Shown here: one piece after another, positions 53,478 to 62,120 of the stretch
Layout of the letters: each line of letters begins with the position of its first letter
Numbering within the stretch: position 1 is the first letter of the stretch
NCBI RefSeq assembly: GCF_015330165.1
Contig: NZ_JADDXT010000002.1
Location: 3,933,646-3,997,645, forward strand
Origin: Zobellia roscoffensis
GTDB taxonomy: Bacteria > Bacteroidota > Bacteroidia > Flavobacteriales > Flavobacteriaceae
Direction: 5' to 3'
Length of the DNA: 64,000 nucleotides
Program-made: the position numbers and the translations under genes
The notes under the pieces: model-generated
What the model was told of the DNA's origin: nothing
Seen by the model: the letters and a program-made list of their open reading frames with translations, nothing else
Databases searched by the model: none

Positions 53478-54158
53478 ATGAAAAATAGCTTAGTATTACT
53501 ATTGGTTTTAATCTTAGGTAATTTATGTAACTCATCAGCCCAAGAAAAATTTATAGAGGTTATGGTTAAAGACACAATAGCGTTAAAACCAATATCTTAC
53601 GAATTTGAAGTCTTAAGTGATAGTAAATTTAACTATGATTACGACAATCCAAATGGGGCAAGTGAATATGCGGAAAAACTTAGAGCATCTGAAAGTAAAA
53701 TAGTGAATTTGTTAAAAGAGTATAGTTATGAATTCTCGCTAAGTGGAAATCCAGATGCTAATATTACACTTGAATCAACAGACAAAAAGATATATACTGT
53801 AAAAGTTGAGGACTCTTTGGAAAAGGAACTTTTCAAGACTAGAATGAAAAAAGAAGGCGTTAATTTTTACATTTCCAATATTGATTATGAAGACAGGGAT
53901 ACAGAAGCCAAAACGAAGGAAATCTATATTAAATTAATGAAAAGAGCGAAGGAAAGAGCTGAGCTCATAGCAGAGTTAAATCATATGAAAGTTGGGGAAA
54001 TCGTTGAAATTTCAGAGTCTAAATCAGACTTTAGTTTTATCTCAAGCTTTATCGAGAATTTTGCATATTCTCGTTCTAGTATTGGCTCTTCTACATCGTA
54101 CTCATTTAATCCAAGTGTTATAGAGAAGAGTATAGTTGTAAAATATGCCGTTAAATAG
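53478..54158 (+). CDS. SIMPL-domain (DUF541-like) periplasmic protein
   Basis: The 226-residue protein has a signal peptide (SLVLLLVLILGNLCNSSAQE). It has a SIMPL-like fold, with the helix pattern KLMKRAKERAELIAELNHMK followed by VGEIVEISES and an ending KSIVVKYAVK. These are typical of the family of unknown-function oxidative-stress proteins. It is a single gene. Confidence 0.75.
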   Translation: MKNSLVLLLVLILGNLCNSSAQEKFIEVMVKDTIALKPISYEFEVLSDSKFNYDYDNPNGASEYAEKLRASESKIVNLLKEYSYEFSLSGNPDANITLESTDKKIYTVKVEDSLEKELFKTRMKKEGVNFYISNIDYEDRDTEAKTKEIYIKLMKRAKERAELIAELNHMKVGEIVEISESKSDFSFISSFIENFAYSRSSIGSSTSYSFNPSVIEKSIVVKYAVK

Positions 54159-54221
54159 AAATTCAAATTGAGTAATATTAACTTTTGCATATTTTAAAGT
54201 ATTAATAAAATTAAAACTGAA

Positions 54222-54628
54222 ATAGAAAAGTTAATACCACATAGATTGATTTCCTTTTTTGTTTGTAGATAAAATTTTAACTGCGAACGAGAAAGAGGTA
54301 ATCGGGCTAAAAAGTTTTTATAAATGAGGATACAATGTTAACAGGAAGTTTTCCTGATTATGATTTTATACCCGGAATGATTTTAGTTGAATCTATGGCG
54401 CAATGTGGAGGTGCAGGTTTAAAGAAAGCCGGACTCGCAGATGGTTTTTTTGGTTTAGTGAGTATGACAGATGTGAATTTTATGAAAGGTGTAACCTATG
54501 GAGAGGAAATTAAATATGTAATTCAAAATGTTAGAGTAAGCAATAGGATAATTAAGCAAACAGGTATTGCATTTGCTCAGAATGAACCTGTTGCTGAAGC
54601 AACATGGGTTTGCGCTAGAATTGATTGA
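54222..54628 (+). pseudogene. Decayed FabZ-like hotdog dehydratase with two frameshifts
   Basis: Joining three frames gives a FabZ-like protein: IEKLIPHRLISF, then FVDKILTANEKEVIGLKSFY, then NEDTMLTGSFPDYDF and IPGMILVESMAQCGGAG. One extra T in the T-run at 54255-54260 and one extra A at 54322-54324 break the frame, and the expected start codon reads ATA. The catalytic H of GHFP is S in GSFP; the helix glutamate (VESMAQ) remains. The intact 97-residue tail (54335-54628) could still be read but would lack the N-terminal strands. Confidence 0.8.
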
Positions 54629-54704
54629 AAAAGAAATAAACGCTTTTCTCTCCTTTTACCGTTTCAAAATGGGCAGAAATGTATAATCGTTATAACCCAA
54701 AACA

Positions 54705-55166
54705 ATGAATATGAAAATTAGTCTAAGAAACCTCATTTTTGCCAATTTCAGTCTTTTACTACTAGTTTTATCCTCTTGTGGTTCAACAAGCTCCACAGCA
54801 GAAGCGAAAAATGCAACTCCCCTAGATGGTGTGTGGAAGTTAAGCCATTTCTATAATCTTGCTAATGGAGATACGCTGATTACAGACACCTCCAAAGTAC
54901 AGCATAAGATTTACTTAGAGGGGCATGTTATCTGGAATACAAACCCAGCTCCGGACGGTTCAGAATGGCATGGGTACGGCACGTACACCTTCAAAAACGA
55001 TACGATTACCGAAACCTTGACATCCATGTCCAAATCCATGCAGAGTGATGTGAACACCTACATCATTCCAATAGAACGTAGTACCAACAGTTACAAACAG
55101 GTAAATACGTACAGTCGTAATGACACTGTTTTTCAGAATATTGAGGTGTATAAAAAATTGAATTAA
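54705..55166 (+). CDS. Lipocalin-like lipoprotein
   Basis: The 153-residue protein has a lipoprotein signal (LLLLVLSSC) and a short beta-barrel-like domain (LDGVWKLSHFYNLANGDTLI, GTYTFKNDTITETLTSM). Such small lipocalin-like lipoproteins are common in this phylum and have no known role. It has no operon partner that helps. Confidence 0.7.
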   Translation: MNMKISLRNLIFANFSLLLLVLSSCGSTSSTAEAKNATPLDGVWKLSHFYNLANGDTLITDTSKVQHKIYLEGHVIWNTNPAPDGSEWHGYGTYTFKNDTITETLTSMSKSMQSDVNTYIIPIERSTNSYKQVNTYSRNDTVFQNIEVYKKLN

Positions 55167-55173
55167 GTAATTT

Positions 55174-55551
55174 ATGAAAATTGATTTACTAGTAACCTTT
55201 AGCGTAACAAAAGAAGAAAACCCCGAAGCAAGTAGAGCAAAGATTGAAGATATACTTATAGACGGAGAGGAAATAAACCTAGCATATTCTCATGTAAGAG
55301 ATAAAGTTTGGTTTACTACAAAGCGAATAATTGCTATGGATGTTCAGGGACTTACGGGCAGTAAAAAAGAATTTAAGTCTTTTCCGTATTCAAAAATTAG
55401 CTCCTTTTCCATCGAAACGGCAGGAACTTTTGATGGCGATAGTGATTTTAAAATATGGGTGAGTGGTGTTGGTGTTTTTGAAATTAAATTCAGAAAATCT
55501 TTGAACATCAAAAAAGTCGGGAGATTCTTGAGTGAAAAATTATTGGGTTGA
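55174..55551 (+). CDS. Bacterial PH-domain protein
   Basis: The 125-residue protein matches the bacterial pleckstrin-homology-like family. It has VWFTTKRIIAMDVQGLTGSK and the strands YSKISSFSIETAGTFDG, then KIWVSGVGVFEIKFRKS, with a C-terminal helix. The role is unknown. It is seven bases after the lipoprotein gene on the same strand, so they may share a transcript. Confidence 0.82.
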   Translation: MKIDLLVTFSVTKEENPEASRAKIEDILIDGEEINLAYSHVRDKVWFTTKRIIAMDVQGLTGSKKEFKSFPYSKISSFSIETAGTFDGDSDFKIWVSGVGVFEIKFRKSLNIKKVGRFLSEKLLG

Positions 55552-55588
55552 TCCTTTCTAAAACCCATCCAAGGCTAAGAATTATCTC

Positions 55589-56305
55589 TCAATTATATCC
55601 CCTAACATCTCCCATATCCAAGGTCATAGGTCCTAGTTTGTGAGAAGTAGGTAGGAAAGCACCGGTTTCCATAATTTTCCAATCGTCCCAAGTCGCTTTG
55701 AGTCCGCCTATGGGAATAATACTGACCCACATTTGGTAGCTTTCTGGTAAGCCATTAGCGCCTAGATGCCAGAGGTACGAATCCCCAGGCGTGCTGCCTC
55801 CAGACGAGTACGTAATTAGTAAAGCTTTAGAACCGTTCTCTAGGGTAACCAAACTCCGTTCTGTTCCAGGGTCAAAAACTTTAAAAGGCGCTACTAGCCA
55901 GAAGGAATCATTATTAAAAAAACCTTCGGCTTTGTTAATCAGTTCGTTTTTAGTTTCACCTATTACTTCCGAACCGTTTTCGAAAACATTACTTTTTGAA
56001 GGGTTCTTTAAGAGTAAATGAACATGATAGTCATCCCATTTCACATCAACTTTACCATTCGCTTTATCCCATTTATAATGGTGTGCCCCATTGGCAAAAC
56101 TCCATTCCAAATACTTGGTTTTTGAATACGCTTCGTTGTTTATGGCGTCTAGCATCTTATGGGCAAGAGCATCGGCCTCAATTCCTGGGGTCCCTTCCGG
56201 TAGAGGCTCATTATAAATTAAATAGAGCACCCCAAAACCGATAAGAAGAATAGCGGCAACAATTAAAACGCCTTTTCCAATAATTTTCAATAGTCTTTTT
56301 ATCAT
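55589..56305 (-). CDS. Membrane-anchored protein of unknown function
   Basis: The 238-residue protein has one N-terminal membrane helix (GVLIVAAILLIGFGVLYLI). The outer part is beta-rich with many aromatic residues (WSFANGAHHYKWDKANGKVD, LVTLENGSKALLITYSSGGS). I know no firm family. It lies 11 bases after the gamma-glutamyltransferase gene on the same strand, so it is the second gene of that operon. Confidence 0.65.
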   Translation of the reverse strand: MIKRLLKIIGKGVLIVAAILLIGFGVLYLIYNEPLPEGTPGIEADALAHKMLDAINNEAYSKTKYLEWSFANGAHHYKWDKANGKVDVKWDDYHVHLLLKNPSKSNVFENGSEVIGETKNELINKAEGFFNNDSFWLVAPFKVFDPGTERSLVTLENGSKALLITYSSGGSTPGDSYLWHLGANGLPESYQMWVSIIPIGGLKATWDDWKIMETGAFLPTSHKLGPMTLDMGDVRGYN

Positions 56306-56316
56306 CTACAATCCTA

Positions 56317-58020
56317 TTAAAAACCAACCGCAGTATCATCACCACGGTGATCGGCACCACCTTCCAAAGTACCATCAGGCAGCACACGAATGGCATCTAC
56401 TTTTCCGATAATAGGCGTCCGGTCTTCATTAATGTTATAACCTTTGGATTTCAGTTCGCTCTTTAATTCATCAGAAAAACCATCTGGCTCAAAAATAACC
56501 ATATCCGGTAGCCATTGGTGATGGAAACGTGGTGCGTCCACGGCCTCCTGCATACTCATATTAAACTCATATCCGTTTAAAATGGTCTGCGCCACAGCGG
56601 TAATGATAGTAGAGCCTCCCGGTGTTCCCACAACCATCCACAGTTTACCTTCCTTTTCTACAATGGTAGGTGTCATACTACTTAACATACGTTTTCCCGG
56701 TGCAATGCTATTGGCTTCGGCGCCGACAAGCCCAAACATATTAGGTACTCCGGCTTTGGCGCTAAAGTCGTCCATTTCATTGTTTAAGAAAAATCCGAGC
56801 TCGTCACAATAGAGCTTTGACCCATAGGCTCCGTTTAAGGTTGTGGTAACGGAAACGGCATTACCCTCTGCATCAACAATAGAGTAGTGGGTGGTCTCCA
56901 TACTTTCCGCCATTTGCAGATTTCCTTCACGAACATCTACGGACTTAGTTGCTTTATCAAAGGAGAAATCGTCCATTCTTTCTTCAATATAAGTATCGCT
57001 CAAAAGGTCTTCCATTGGTATACTTACAAAATCAGGATCACCCAGCCAATAATTACGGTCCGCATAGGCACGGCGTGCAGCTTCTGTAAACAATTGAACC
57101 GTCTTTTCGGAATTATGGCCAAAATCGGCCACATCATACGGCTCCATCATTTTTAATATTTGGTTGATAGTGACTCCACCGCTACTTGGGGGGCTCATAG
57201 AAATAATATGAAGATCTTTGTAGCTAAAAGAAACTGGTTCTCTCCATTGTGCTTGGTATTGCTCTAAATCTTCTTCGGTAACGAAACCTCCATTCTCTTG
57301 GATAAAACTTGCCAGTACTTTTGCCGTTTCACCTTTGTAAAATCCGTCTCGCCCATCTTTGGCTATCCGGCGCAGGGTGTTTGCAAGAGCAGGATACTTT
57401 ACCAAATCGCCAGCTTTACAACCAATGGGAAATGTAGTAACACTATCGTTTACTTCTAGGATAACATCACGTACATTTTCAAATCGGGCTGCTTGCTTTT
57501 CGGTAACGATAACGCCACTATCGGCCAAAGCAATTACGGGTTCAAGAATATCCGCTAACGGCAAAGAACCAAATTTTTTGTGCACCTCAATGATTCCGGC
57601 TACCGTACCTGGCACGCCAACGGCAGTTGCTCCTTTGGTACTCATACCCGGAATAACATTGCCCAACGAATCCAAATACATATCTTTTGTAGCTGATAGT
57701 GGCGCTTTTTCACGATAATCCAAAGCACCCACAGAACCATCCGCTTTGCGATAGACCATAAATCCGCCACCACCGACATTACCAGCAAAAGGGTACGCTA
57801 CTACCAAAGCCATCTCAGTAGCTACCATGGCATCAAAAGCATTACCTCCTTGTTTTAAAATAGTAGCCCCAATAGTAGAAGCCTCTTCTCGTGCAGAAAC
57901 AACCATGGCTTTTTCAGCAACAACACCAGTGGGTCTTGCGGGTTTAGCGGGTGCGCTTTTGCAGTTTACAAAGAGAAGAAGTAAAAGGGATTTGAGCAGA
58001 ATTAAACGTGTTGGTTTCAT
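56317..58020 (-). CDS. ggt: Gamma-glutamyltransferase
   Basis: The 567-residue protein is a self-processing gamma-glutamyltransferase that cleaves glutathione and related gamma-glutamyl bonds in the periplasm. A lipoprotein-like signal (LLLLLFVNC) opens it. The mature small subunit begins at Thr376 (TTHYSIVDAEGNAVSVTTTL), whose hydroxyl is the nucleophile. The substrate motif MLSSMTPTIV and the glycine-rich VGTPGGSTIITAV are present. Length is normal. It is the first gene of a two-gene unit. Confidence 0.95.
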   Translation of the reverse strand: MKPTRLILLKSLLLLLFVNCKSAPAKPARPTGVVAEKAMVVSAREEASTIGATILKQGGNAFDAMVATEMALVVAYPFAGNVGGGGFMVYRKADGSVGALDYREKAPLSATKDMYLDSLGNVIPGMSTKGATAVGVPGTVAGIIEVHKKFGSLPLADILEPVIALADSGVIVTEKQAARFENVRDVILEVNDSVTTFPIGCKAGDLVKYPALANTLRRIAKDGRDGFYKGETAKVLASFIQENGGFVTEEDLEQYQAQWREPVSFSYKDLHIISMSPPSSGGVTINQILKMMEPYDVADFGHNSEKTVQLFTEAARRAYADRNYWLGDPDFVSIPMEDLLSDTYIEERMDDFSFDKATKSVDVREGNLQMAESMETTHYSIVDAEGNAVSVTTTLNGAYGSKLYCDELGFFLNNEMDDFSAKAGVPNMFGLVGAEANSIAPGKRMLSSMTPTIVEKEGKLWMVVGTPGGSTIITAVAQTILNGYEFNMSMQEAVDAPRFHHQWLPDMVIFEPDGFSDELKSELKSKGYNINEDRTPIIGKVDAIRVLPDGTLEGGADHRGDDTAVGF

Positions 58021-58080
58021 AAGTGGGTCGGTTTAAAGTTTTAATCTATTTAAAAAATCCTATAAGCTTGTTTGTTTTTA

Positions 58081-58665
58081 TTAAAGTGATATAAATTTTT
58101 GTTTTGAAAAGACCATAAGCTCCTCAAAGAAAGCGGTAAACTCTTCTTCAAACTTTTCATAGTGCTCCTCAAGATCTAAAATGGCAAAATTCATTTTAGA
58201 TTTGTTATTCGTTCTCCGGTTCATGCCATTCAAAACTTTGGCTATACCATCCATTTTGGAATAGTTGTATATCCAATTATCAGAAATCATATACGGCATC
58301 ATCCGTTGCACGCCTGCAGGCAGAATGGTATAATTGTCTTCTAGCAGGTCATAAAAATTCTCCACATAAATATCCAAAGGTGTGTCACTATAGGTATTCC
58401 AATTTTTGGCCAGGTAATGATCATAGAATATATCCACGATTACCCGGCTATAGTGGCTATAATTTTTATGCAACCGTTTACTACTTATTTTAGGAATATC
58501 ATGTGTATCCGTAAAAGTGTCAATTTCGCGGTGTAAAATAATTCCCTGCTGCACCCGTTCTGGTAAATGCTTGTATTTATTGGCGCGAATACTGTCCGCT
58601 ATAAAGTTTCCCAAGGTAATTTCTTGGTCTCCAAAGGAGAGGTAAATATGTGCAAGAAAATTCAT
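58081..58665 (-). CDS. acpH: Acyl carrier protein phosphodiesterase
   Basis: I start at the ATG at 58665 (MNFLAHIYLSFGDQEITLGN), giving 194 residues; a -7 promoter element (58686-58693) lies just upstream, which rules out the longer frame from 58722. The family signature GNFIADSIRANKYKHL, the metal residues in GIILHREIDTFTDTHDI and FYDHYLAKNW are present. It removes the 4'-phosphopantetheine arm from ACP. It diverges from the mutase gene. Confidence 0.93.
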   Translation of the reverse strand: MNFLAHIYLSFGDQEITLGNFIADSIRANKYKHLPERVQQGIILHREIDTFTDTHDIPKISSKRLHKNYSHYSRVIVDIFYDHYLAKNWNTYSDTPLDIYVENFYDLLEDNYTILPAGVQRMMPYMISDNWIYNYSKMDGIAKVLNGMNRRTNNKSKMNFAILDLEEHYEKFEEEFTAFFEELMVFSKQKFISL

Positions 58666-58685
58666 AAGTCCGAATTTACAAATTG

Positions 58686-58719
58686 CAAACATAGTATTAG
58701 CCCTAGACCTGTATATTTG
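58686..58719. promoter_or_regulatory. Divergent -7 elements for acpH and glmM
   Basis: The minus strand has TATGTTTG (58686-58693) for acpH, and the plus strand has TATATTTG (58712-58719) for glmM. Both match TAnnTTTG. No clear -33 elements are seen. Confidence 0.55.
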
Positions 58720-58746
58720 CATAAACTATTTAGAATTTAGAAAAAA

Positions 58747-60135
58747 ATGACATTAATAAAATCGATTTCAGGAATACGTGGTACCATCGGCGGCCGTTCT
58801 GGTGATAACCTTACCCCAATTGACGCTGTAAAATTTGCAGCAGCTTATGGAATATGGCTTAAAGAGTATTCAAAAAAAGACAAGTTGAAAGTGGTAATTG
58901 GTCGTGATGCCCGTCTTTCTGGTGAAATGATTCAGAACCTTGTAGTTTCTACCTTGGTAGGATTAGGTATAGACGTTGTTGATTTGGACCTTTCCACAAC
59001 ACCTACCGTTGAGATTGCTGTGCCTTTGGAAAAAGCAGATGGAGGTATAATTTTAACTGCTAGTCACAATCCAAAACAATGGAATGCATTAAAACTTCTG
59101 AATGAAAAAGGGGAGTTTTTAGATGCCGCTCAAGGTGCTAAAATTCTTGATATTGCCGATAAAGAAGATTTTGATTTCTCTGAAGTAGATGATTTAGGGA
59201 GTATTACCAGAAACGATTCATATATAGATATCCATATTGATGAAGTATTGGATCTTCCCTTAGTGGATGCAGATACCATCCGAAAGGCAAAATTCAAAGT
59301 TGTGGTAGATGGCGTGAATTCTACCGGAGGTATCGCTATTCCTAAACTCTTGGAAGAGCTAGGAGTGGAAGTTGTAAAATTATACTGTGACCCAACAGGC
59401 CATTTCCCACATAATCCAGAACCTTTAAAGGAGCATTTAGGAGATATCTGTGACTTGGTAATCAAAGAAAAGGCGGACTTTGGAATCGTAGTAGATCCAG
59501 ATGTTGACCGTTTGGCATTTATTGACAATACAGGTGAAATGTTCGGAGAAGAGTATACATTAGTGGCTTGTGCGGATTATGTTTTGGGCAAGACCAAAGG
59601 AAATACGGTTTCTAACCTATCTTCTTCCCGTGCTTTACGAGATATTACCCAAAAGCATGGTGGTACCTATGAGGCTGCTGCAGTAGGAGAAGTAAATGTA
59701 GTAACCAAAATGAAAGCGAATAACGCCATTATTGGTGGAGAAGGCAACGGAGGAATAATCTACCCAGATAGTCATTACGGTCGGGATTCACTGGTTGGTA
59801 CGGCTTTATTCTTAATGTTGATGGCCGAAAAAGGGGGGACTGTTGCAGAATTACGTGCTAGTTATCCATCATACTTTATGAGTAAAAAGAAAATACAATT
59901 AACACCAGGTTTAGATGTTGATGGTATTCTTAAGGCTATGGCCGAAAAATATAAAGATGAGGAAATATCTACTATAGACGGAGTGAAAATAGATTTTGCA
60001 GAAAATTGGGTACACTTGAGAAAATCCAATACGGAACCTATTATCCGTATTTACACCGAAGCGAAGAGTCAGTCTGAAGCAGATAAACTTGCCAATCGCG
60101 TTATTGGTGAGATAAAAGAAGTTGCAGGGTTGTAA
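58747..60135 (+). CDS. glmM: Phosphoglucosamine mutase
   Basis: The 462-residue protein is an alpha-D-phosphohexomutase, most like GlmM, which converts glucosamine-6-P to glucosamine-1-P for peptidoglycan and LPS precursors. The phosphoserine is Ser106 in GGIILTASHNPKQWN, the metal loop is DPDVDRLAF, and the sugar-binding segment is GGEGNGGIIYPDSHYGRD. The C-terminal phosphate site RKSNTEPIIRIYTEAKS is intact. Other phosphomannomutase roles cannot be excluded. The promoter lies 28 bases before the ATG. Confidence 0.92.
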   Translation: MTLIKSISGIRGTIGGRSGDNLTPIDAVKFAAAYGIWLKEYSKKDKLKVVIGRDARLSGEMIQNLVVSTLVGLGIDVVDLDLSTTPTVEIAVPLEKADGGIILTASHNPKQWNALKLLNEKGEFLDAAQGAKILDIADKEDFDFSEVDDLGSITRNDSYIDIHIDEVLDLPLVDADTIRKAKFKVVVDGVNSTGGIAIPKLLEELGVEVVKLYCDPTGHFPHNPEPLKEHLGDICDLVIKEKADFGIVVDPDVDRLAFIDNTGEMFGEEYTLVACADYVLGKTKGNTVSNLSSSRALRDITQKHGGTYEAAAVGEVNVVTKMKANNAIIGGEGNGGIIYPDSHYGRDSLVGTALFLMLMAEKGGTVAELRASYPSYFMSKKKIQLTPGLDVDGILKAMAEKYKDEEISTIDGVKIDFAENWVHLRKSNTEPIIRIYTEAKSQSEADKLANRVIGEIKEVAGL

Positions 60136-60143
60136 CAAGCCCA

Positions 60144-60163
60144 CCCTTCGACTAGGCTCAGGG
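60144..60163 (+). repeat. REP-like palindromic element, left copy
   Basis: CCCTTCGACTAGGCTCAGGG has complementary ends (CCCT/AGGG). A related core, inverted, is at 60314-60344. Elements with CTTCGACT..GCTCAGG are common intergenic repeats in many genomes. Confidence 0.6.
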
Positions 60164-60313
60164 TTGTGCTTTAAGATTTAACGCTTGGAATGTTTAATGA
60201 GATTATTCTCATTTTGATTCTGAGCGTTTTTTTGTGCATAAACTCTCTTGGAGCTTGGCCATAATTAAACACCCCTTTCAGCGCAGTCAGTTTGAAACTA
60301 TTGGTCATAACTG

Positions 60314-60344
60314 CCCCCTTCCTGAGCACAGCCGAAGCGAGGGG
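60314..60344 (-). repeat. REP-like palindromic element, right copy
   Basis: CCTGAGCACAGCCGAAG is the inverted form of the left copy core, set inside a CCCC..GGGG palindrome. It ends right before the stop codon of the acyltransferase gene. Confidence 0.6.
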
Positions 60345-61232
60345 TTACTGAAACTCCACAGGCACCTTATTCCTGTGTTTCCAGCGTCTATGTGTCCATA
60401 GGTAATATTCAGGTTGCTCTTTAATTTGCTGTTCAGCAAGTCGAAGAAAAGTATCGGTAATCTCATGCTTTTCCGTTGATTTTCCGGAAGTGGTTATGGG
60501 AATAAACTCGGCACTATAATAGCCCCTTTTCACTTTAGAGACTTTCAAGAAAACTACGGCAAGGTCCATTTTTCTGGCCAAACTTTCCGCTCCATTAATT
60601 ACAGGAACTTTCACACCCATAAACTCCGTCCAATACTGTGCACGTGACCTCTGCGGAGATTGGTCACTTACCATACCAAAAATACCGGTTACGTTGTTCT
60701 TATAATTTAGTAATACGGTTTTAGCAGTCTCCTCTTTGGTAATTAAAGTTGTATTCCAACGAGCTCTAACCTTTTTAATCCATTGGTCAAAATAGGTGTT
60801 GCTTACCTTCTGGTAAACGGCATAACCTTTAGCATTTACATAATTATTCATGCTAACATTCCACTCCCAATTGGCGTAATGAGAACAAACAACAAGAATA
60901 CTTTTTTCTTTTTCAATTTCTTGTAAAACTTCTATATTCTTAACAGTATAGCGTTTTTTTACAGTCTCTTTAGAAAGACTCATTGTTTTAACCATTTCTA
61001 AGAACATATCGCACATGTGGTGATAAAACTTCTTTTCGATGTCTTTTATTTCTGCCTTTGTTTTCTCTGGAAACACTAATTCTAGATTCTGGCGTACTAC
61101 ATCTTTTCGGTATCCAACAACTCGGTAGATCCAAAAGAAAACAAAATCAGAAAATCCATAAAAAAGGCGATAGGGAAGTATAGAAATTAACCATAGCAAC
61201 GGATACACCAAAACAAAAACAAGCAACTGCAT
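60345..61232 (-). CDS. LpxL-like lysophospholipid/lipid A acyltransferase
   Basis: The 295-residue protein belongs to the HtrB/LpxL family that adds secondary acyl chains to lipid A. One N-terminal membrane helix (LLVFVLVYPLLWLISILPYRL) is followed by the catalytic HX4E/D segment in SHYANWEWNVSM, the acceptor motif DQSPQRSRAQYW and the C-terminal WTHRRWKHR. The family has HX4D or E here. It diverges from the rhomboid gene through a palindromic promoter pair. Confidence 0.92.
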   Translation of the reverse strand: MQLLVFVLVYPLLWLISILPYRLFYGFSDFVFFWIYRVVGYRKDVVRQNLELVFPEKTKAEIKDIEKKFYHHMCDMFLEMVKTMSLSKETVKKRYTVKNIEVLQEIEKEKSILVVCSHYANWEWNVSMNNYVNAKGYAVYQKVSNTYFDQWIKKVRARWNTTLITKEETAKTVLLNYKNNVTGIFGMVSDQSPQRSRAQYWTEFMGVKVPVINGAESLARKMDLAVVFLKVSKVKRGYYSAEFIPITTSGKSTEKHEITDTFLRLAEQQIKEQPEYYLWTHRRWKHRNKVPVEFQ

Positions 61233-61249
61233 GAAAACTTTTTAATGCA

Positions 61250-61267
61250 CAAATATAGCTATATTTG
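61250..61267. promoter_or_regulatory. Palindromic divergent promoter pair
   Basis: The 18-base perfect palindrome CAAATATAGCTATATTTG carries a TATATTTG -7 element on each strand. The minus one serves the acyltransferase (start 61232), the plus one the rhomboid (start 61289). TSS distances fit both. Confidence 0.6.
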
Positions 61268-61288
61268 ACACGAAATTAACTTCACAAT

Positions 61289-61939
61289 ATGAACAACCTA
61301 GATATTGCCACTATCGTGGTAATTGCAGCCAATATTTTAGTCTCTTTAAAAGGATTTAATGATACGGCTTTCTTTGAACGTTATAAATTTGGCATCGGTC
61401 AGATTCAAGCTGGCCAGAAAGACCGTATGGTTACCTCGGGTTTTTTGCATGTAGATATTGCACATCTTTTCTTCAATATGTTTACACTTTACTTTTTTGC
61501 CCCTGTAGTAGTTAGCTGGTTTGGGTCAGGAAAATTTATAGGTATCTATTTCATTAGCTTATTAGCGGGTAGTCTTTTAGCAATGTTCTTTCATAAAGAC
61601 GAACCACATTATAGCGCAGTAGGGGCAAGTGGGGCAGTTACAGGCGTATTATACGCAGCTATTCTTTTGCAGCCTAATATGCAATTGGGTATTATGTTCA
61701 TTCCTCTGCCAGTTCCGGCTTATGTTTTTGGTATTGGTTATTTATTGTATTCTATTTATGGCATGAAAAGCCGTTTAGGCAATATTGGACATACGGCCCA
61801 TTTTGGCGGAGCCATTGGTGGGTATGTAAGTACACTTCTGTTTATGCCTCAACTACTAGTAAATGAGCCACTTATGGTAGGGTTGTTAGCTTTACCTATT
61901 ATTATCCTTTTAATAATGGCCAAGTTAGGTAAGATATAA
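61289..61939 (+). CDS. Rhomboid-family intramembrane serine protease
   Basis: The 216-residue protein has six membrane helices. The catalytic serine lies in VGASGAVTGVLYAAIL (G-x-S-G) and the histidine in HTAHFGGAIGGYVS. The first loop HVDIAHLFFNMFTLYFFAP is typical. It cleaves membrane proteins within the bilayer; substrates are unknown. It is a single gene with its own promoter. Confidence 0.95.
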   Translation: MNNLDIATIVVIAANILVSLKGFNDTAFFERYKFGIGQIQAGQKDRMVTSGFLHVDIAHLFFNMFTLYFFAPVVVSWFGSGKFIGIYFISLLAGSLLAMFFHKDEPHYSAVGASGAVTGVLYAAILLQPNMQLGIMFIPLPVPAYVFGIGYLLYSIYGMKSRLGNIGHTAHFGGAIGGYVSTLLFMPQLLVNEPLMVGLLALPIIILLIMAKLGKI

Positions 61940-62120
61940 GTTGCCGTTTATCGATATTTTTTAATAAACTTCTTAGTTAACACATCAATATTTCGATAAA
62001 TAGGCTAGAAAAGCCAGTTATATAGGTATTTCATCGAAAAAATACAAGACAGGTATACAGTTGAACGTAGTTTTACGTTCTGTTAGAACCCAAATCTAAT
62101 AGCTTTTAAACCTACTTATA

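Noticed and set aside
58666..58722. Longer acpH reading frame from 58722.
   Set aside because: A -7 element lies at 58686-58693 inside it, and the family N-terminus begins at the ATG at 58665.
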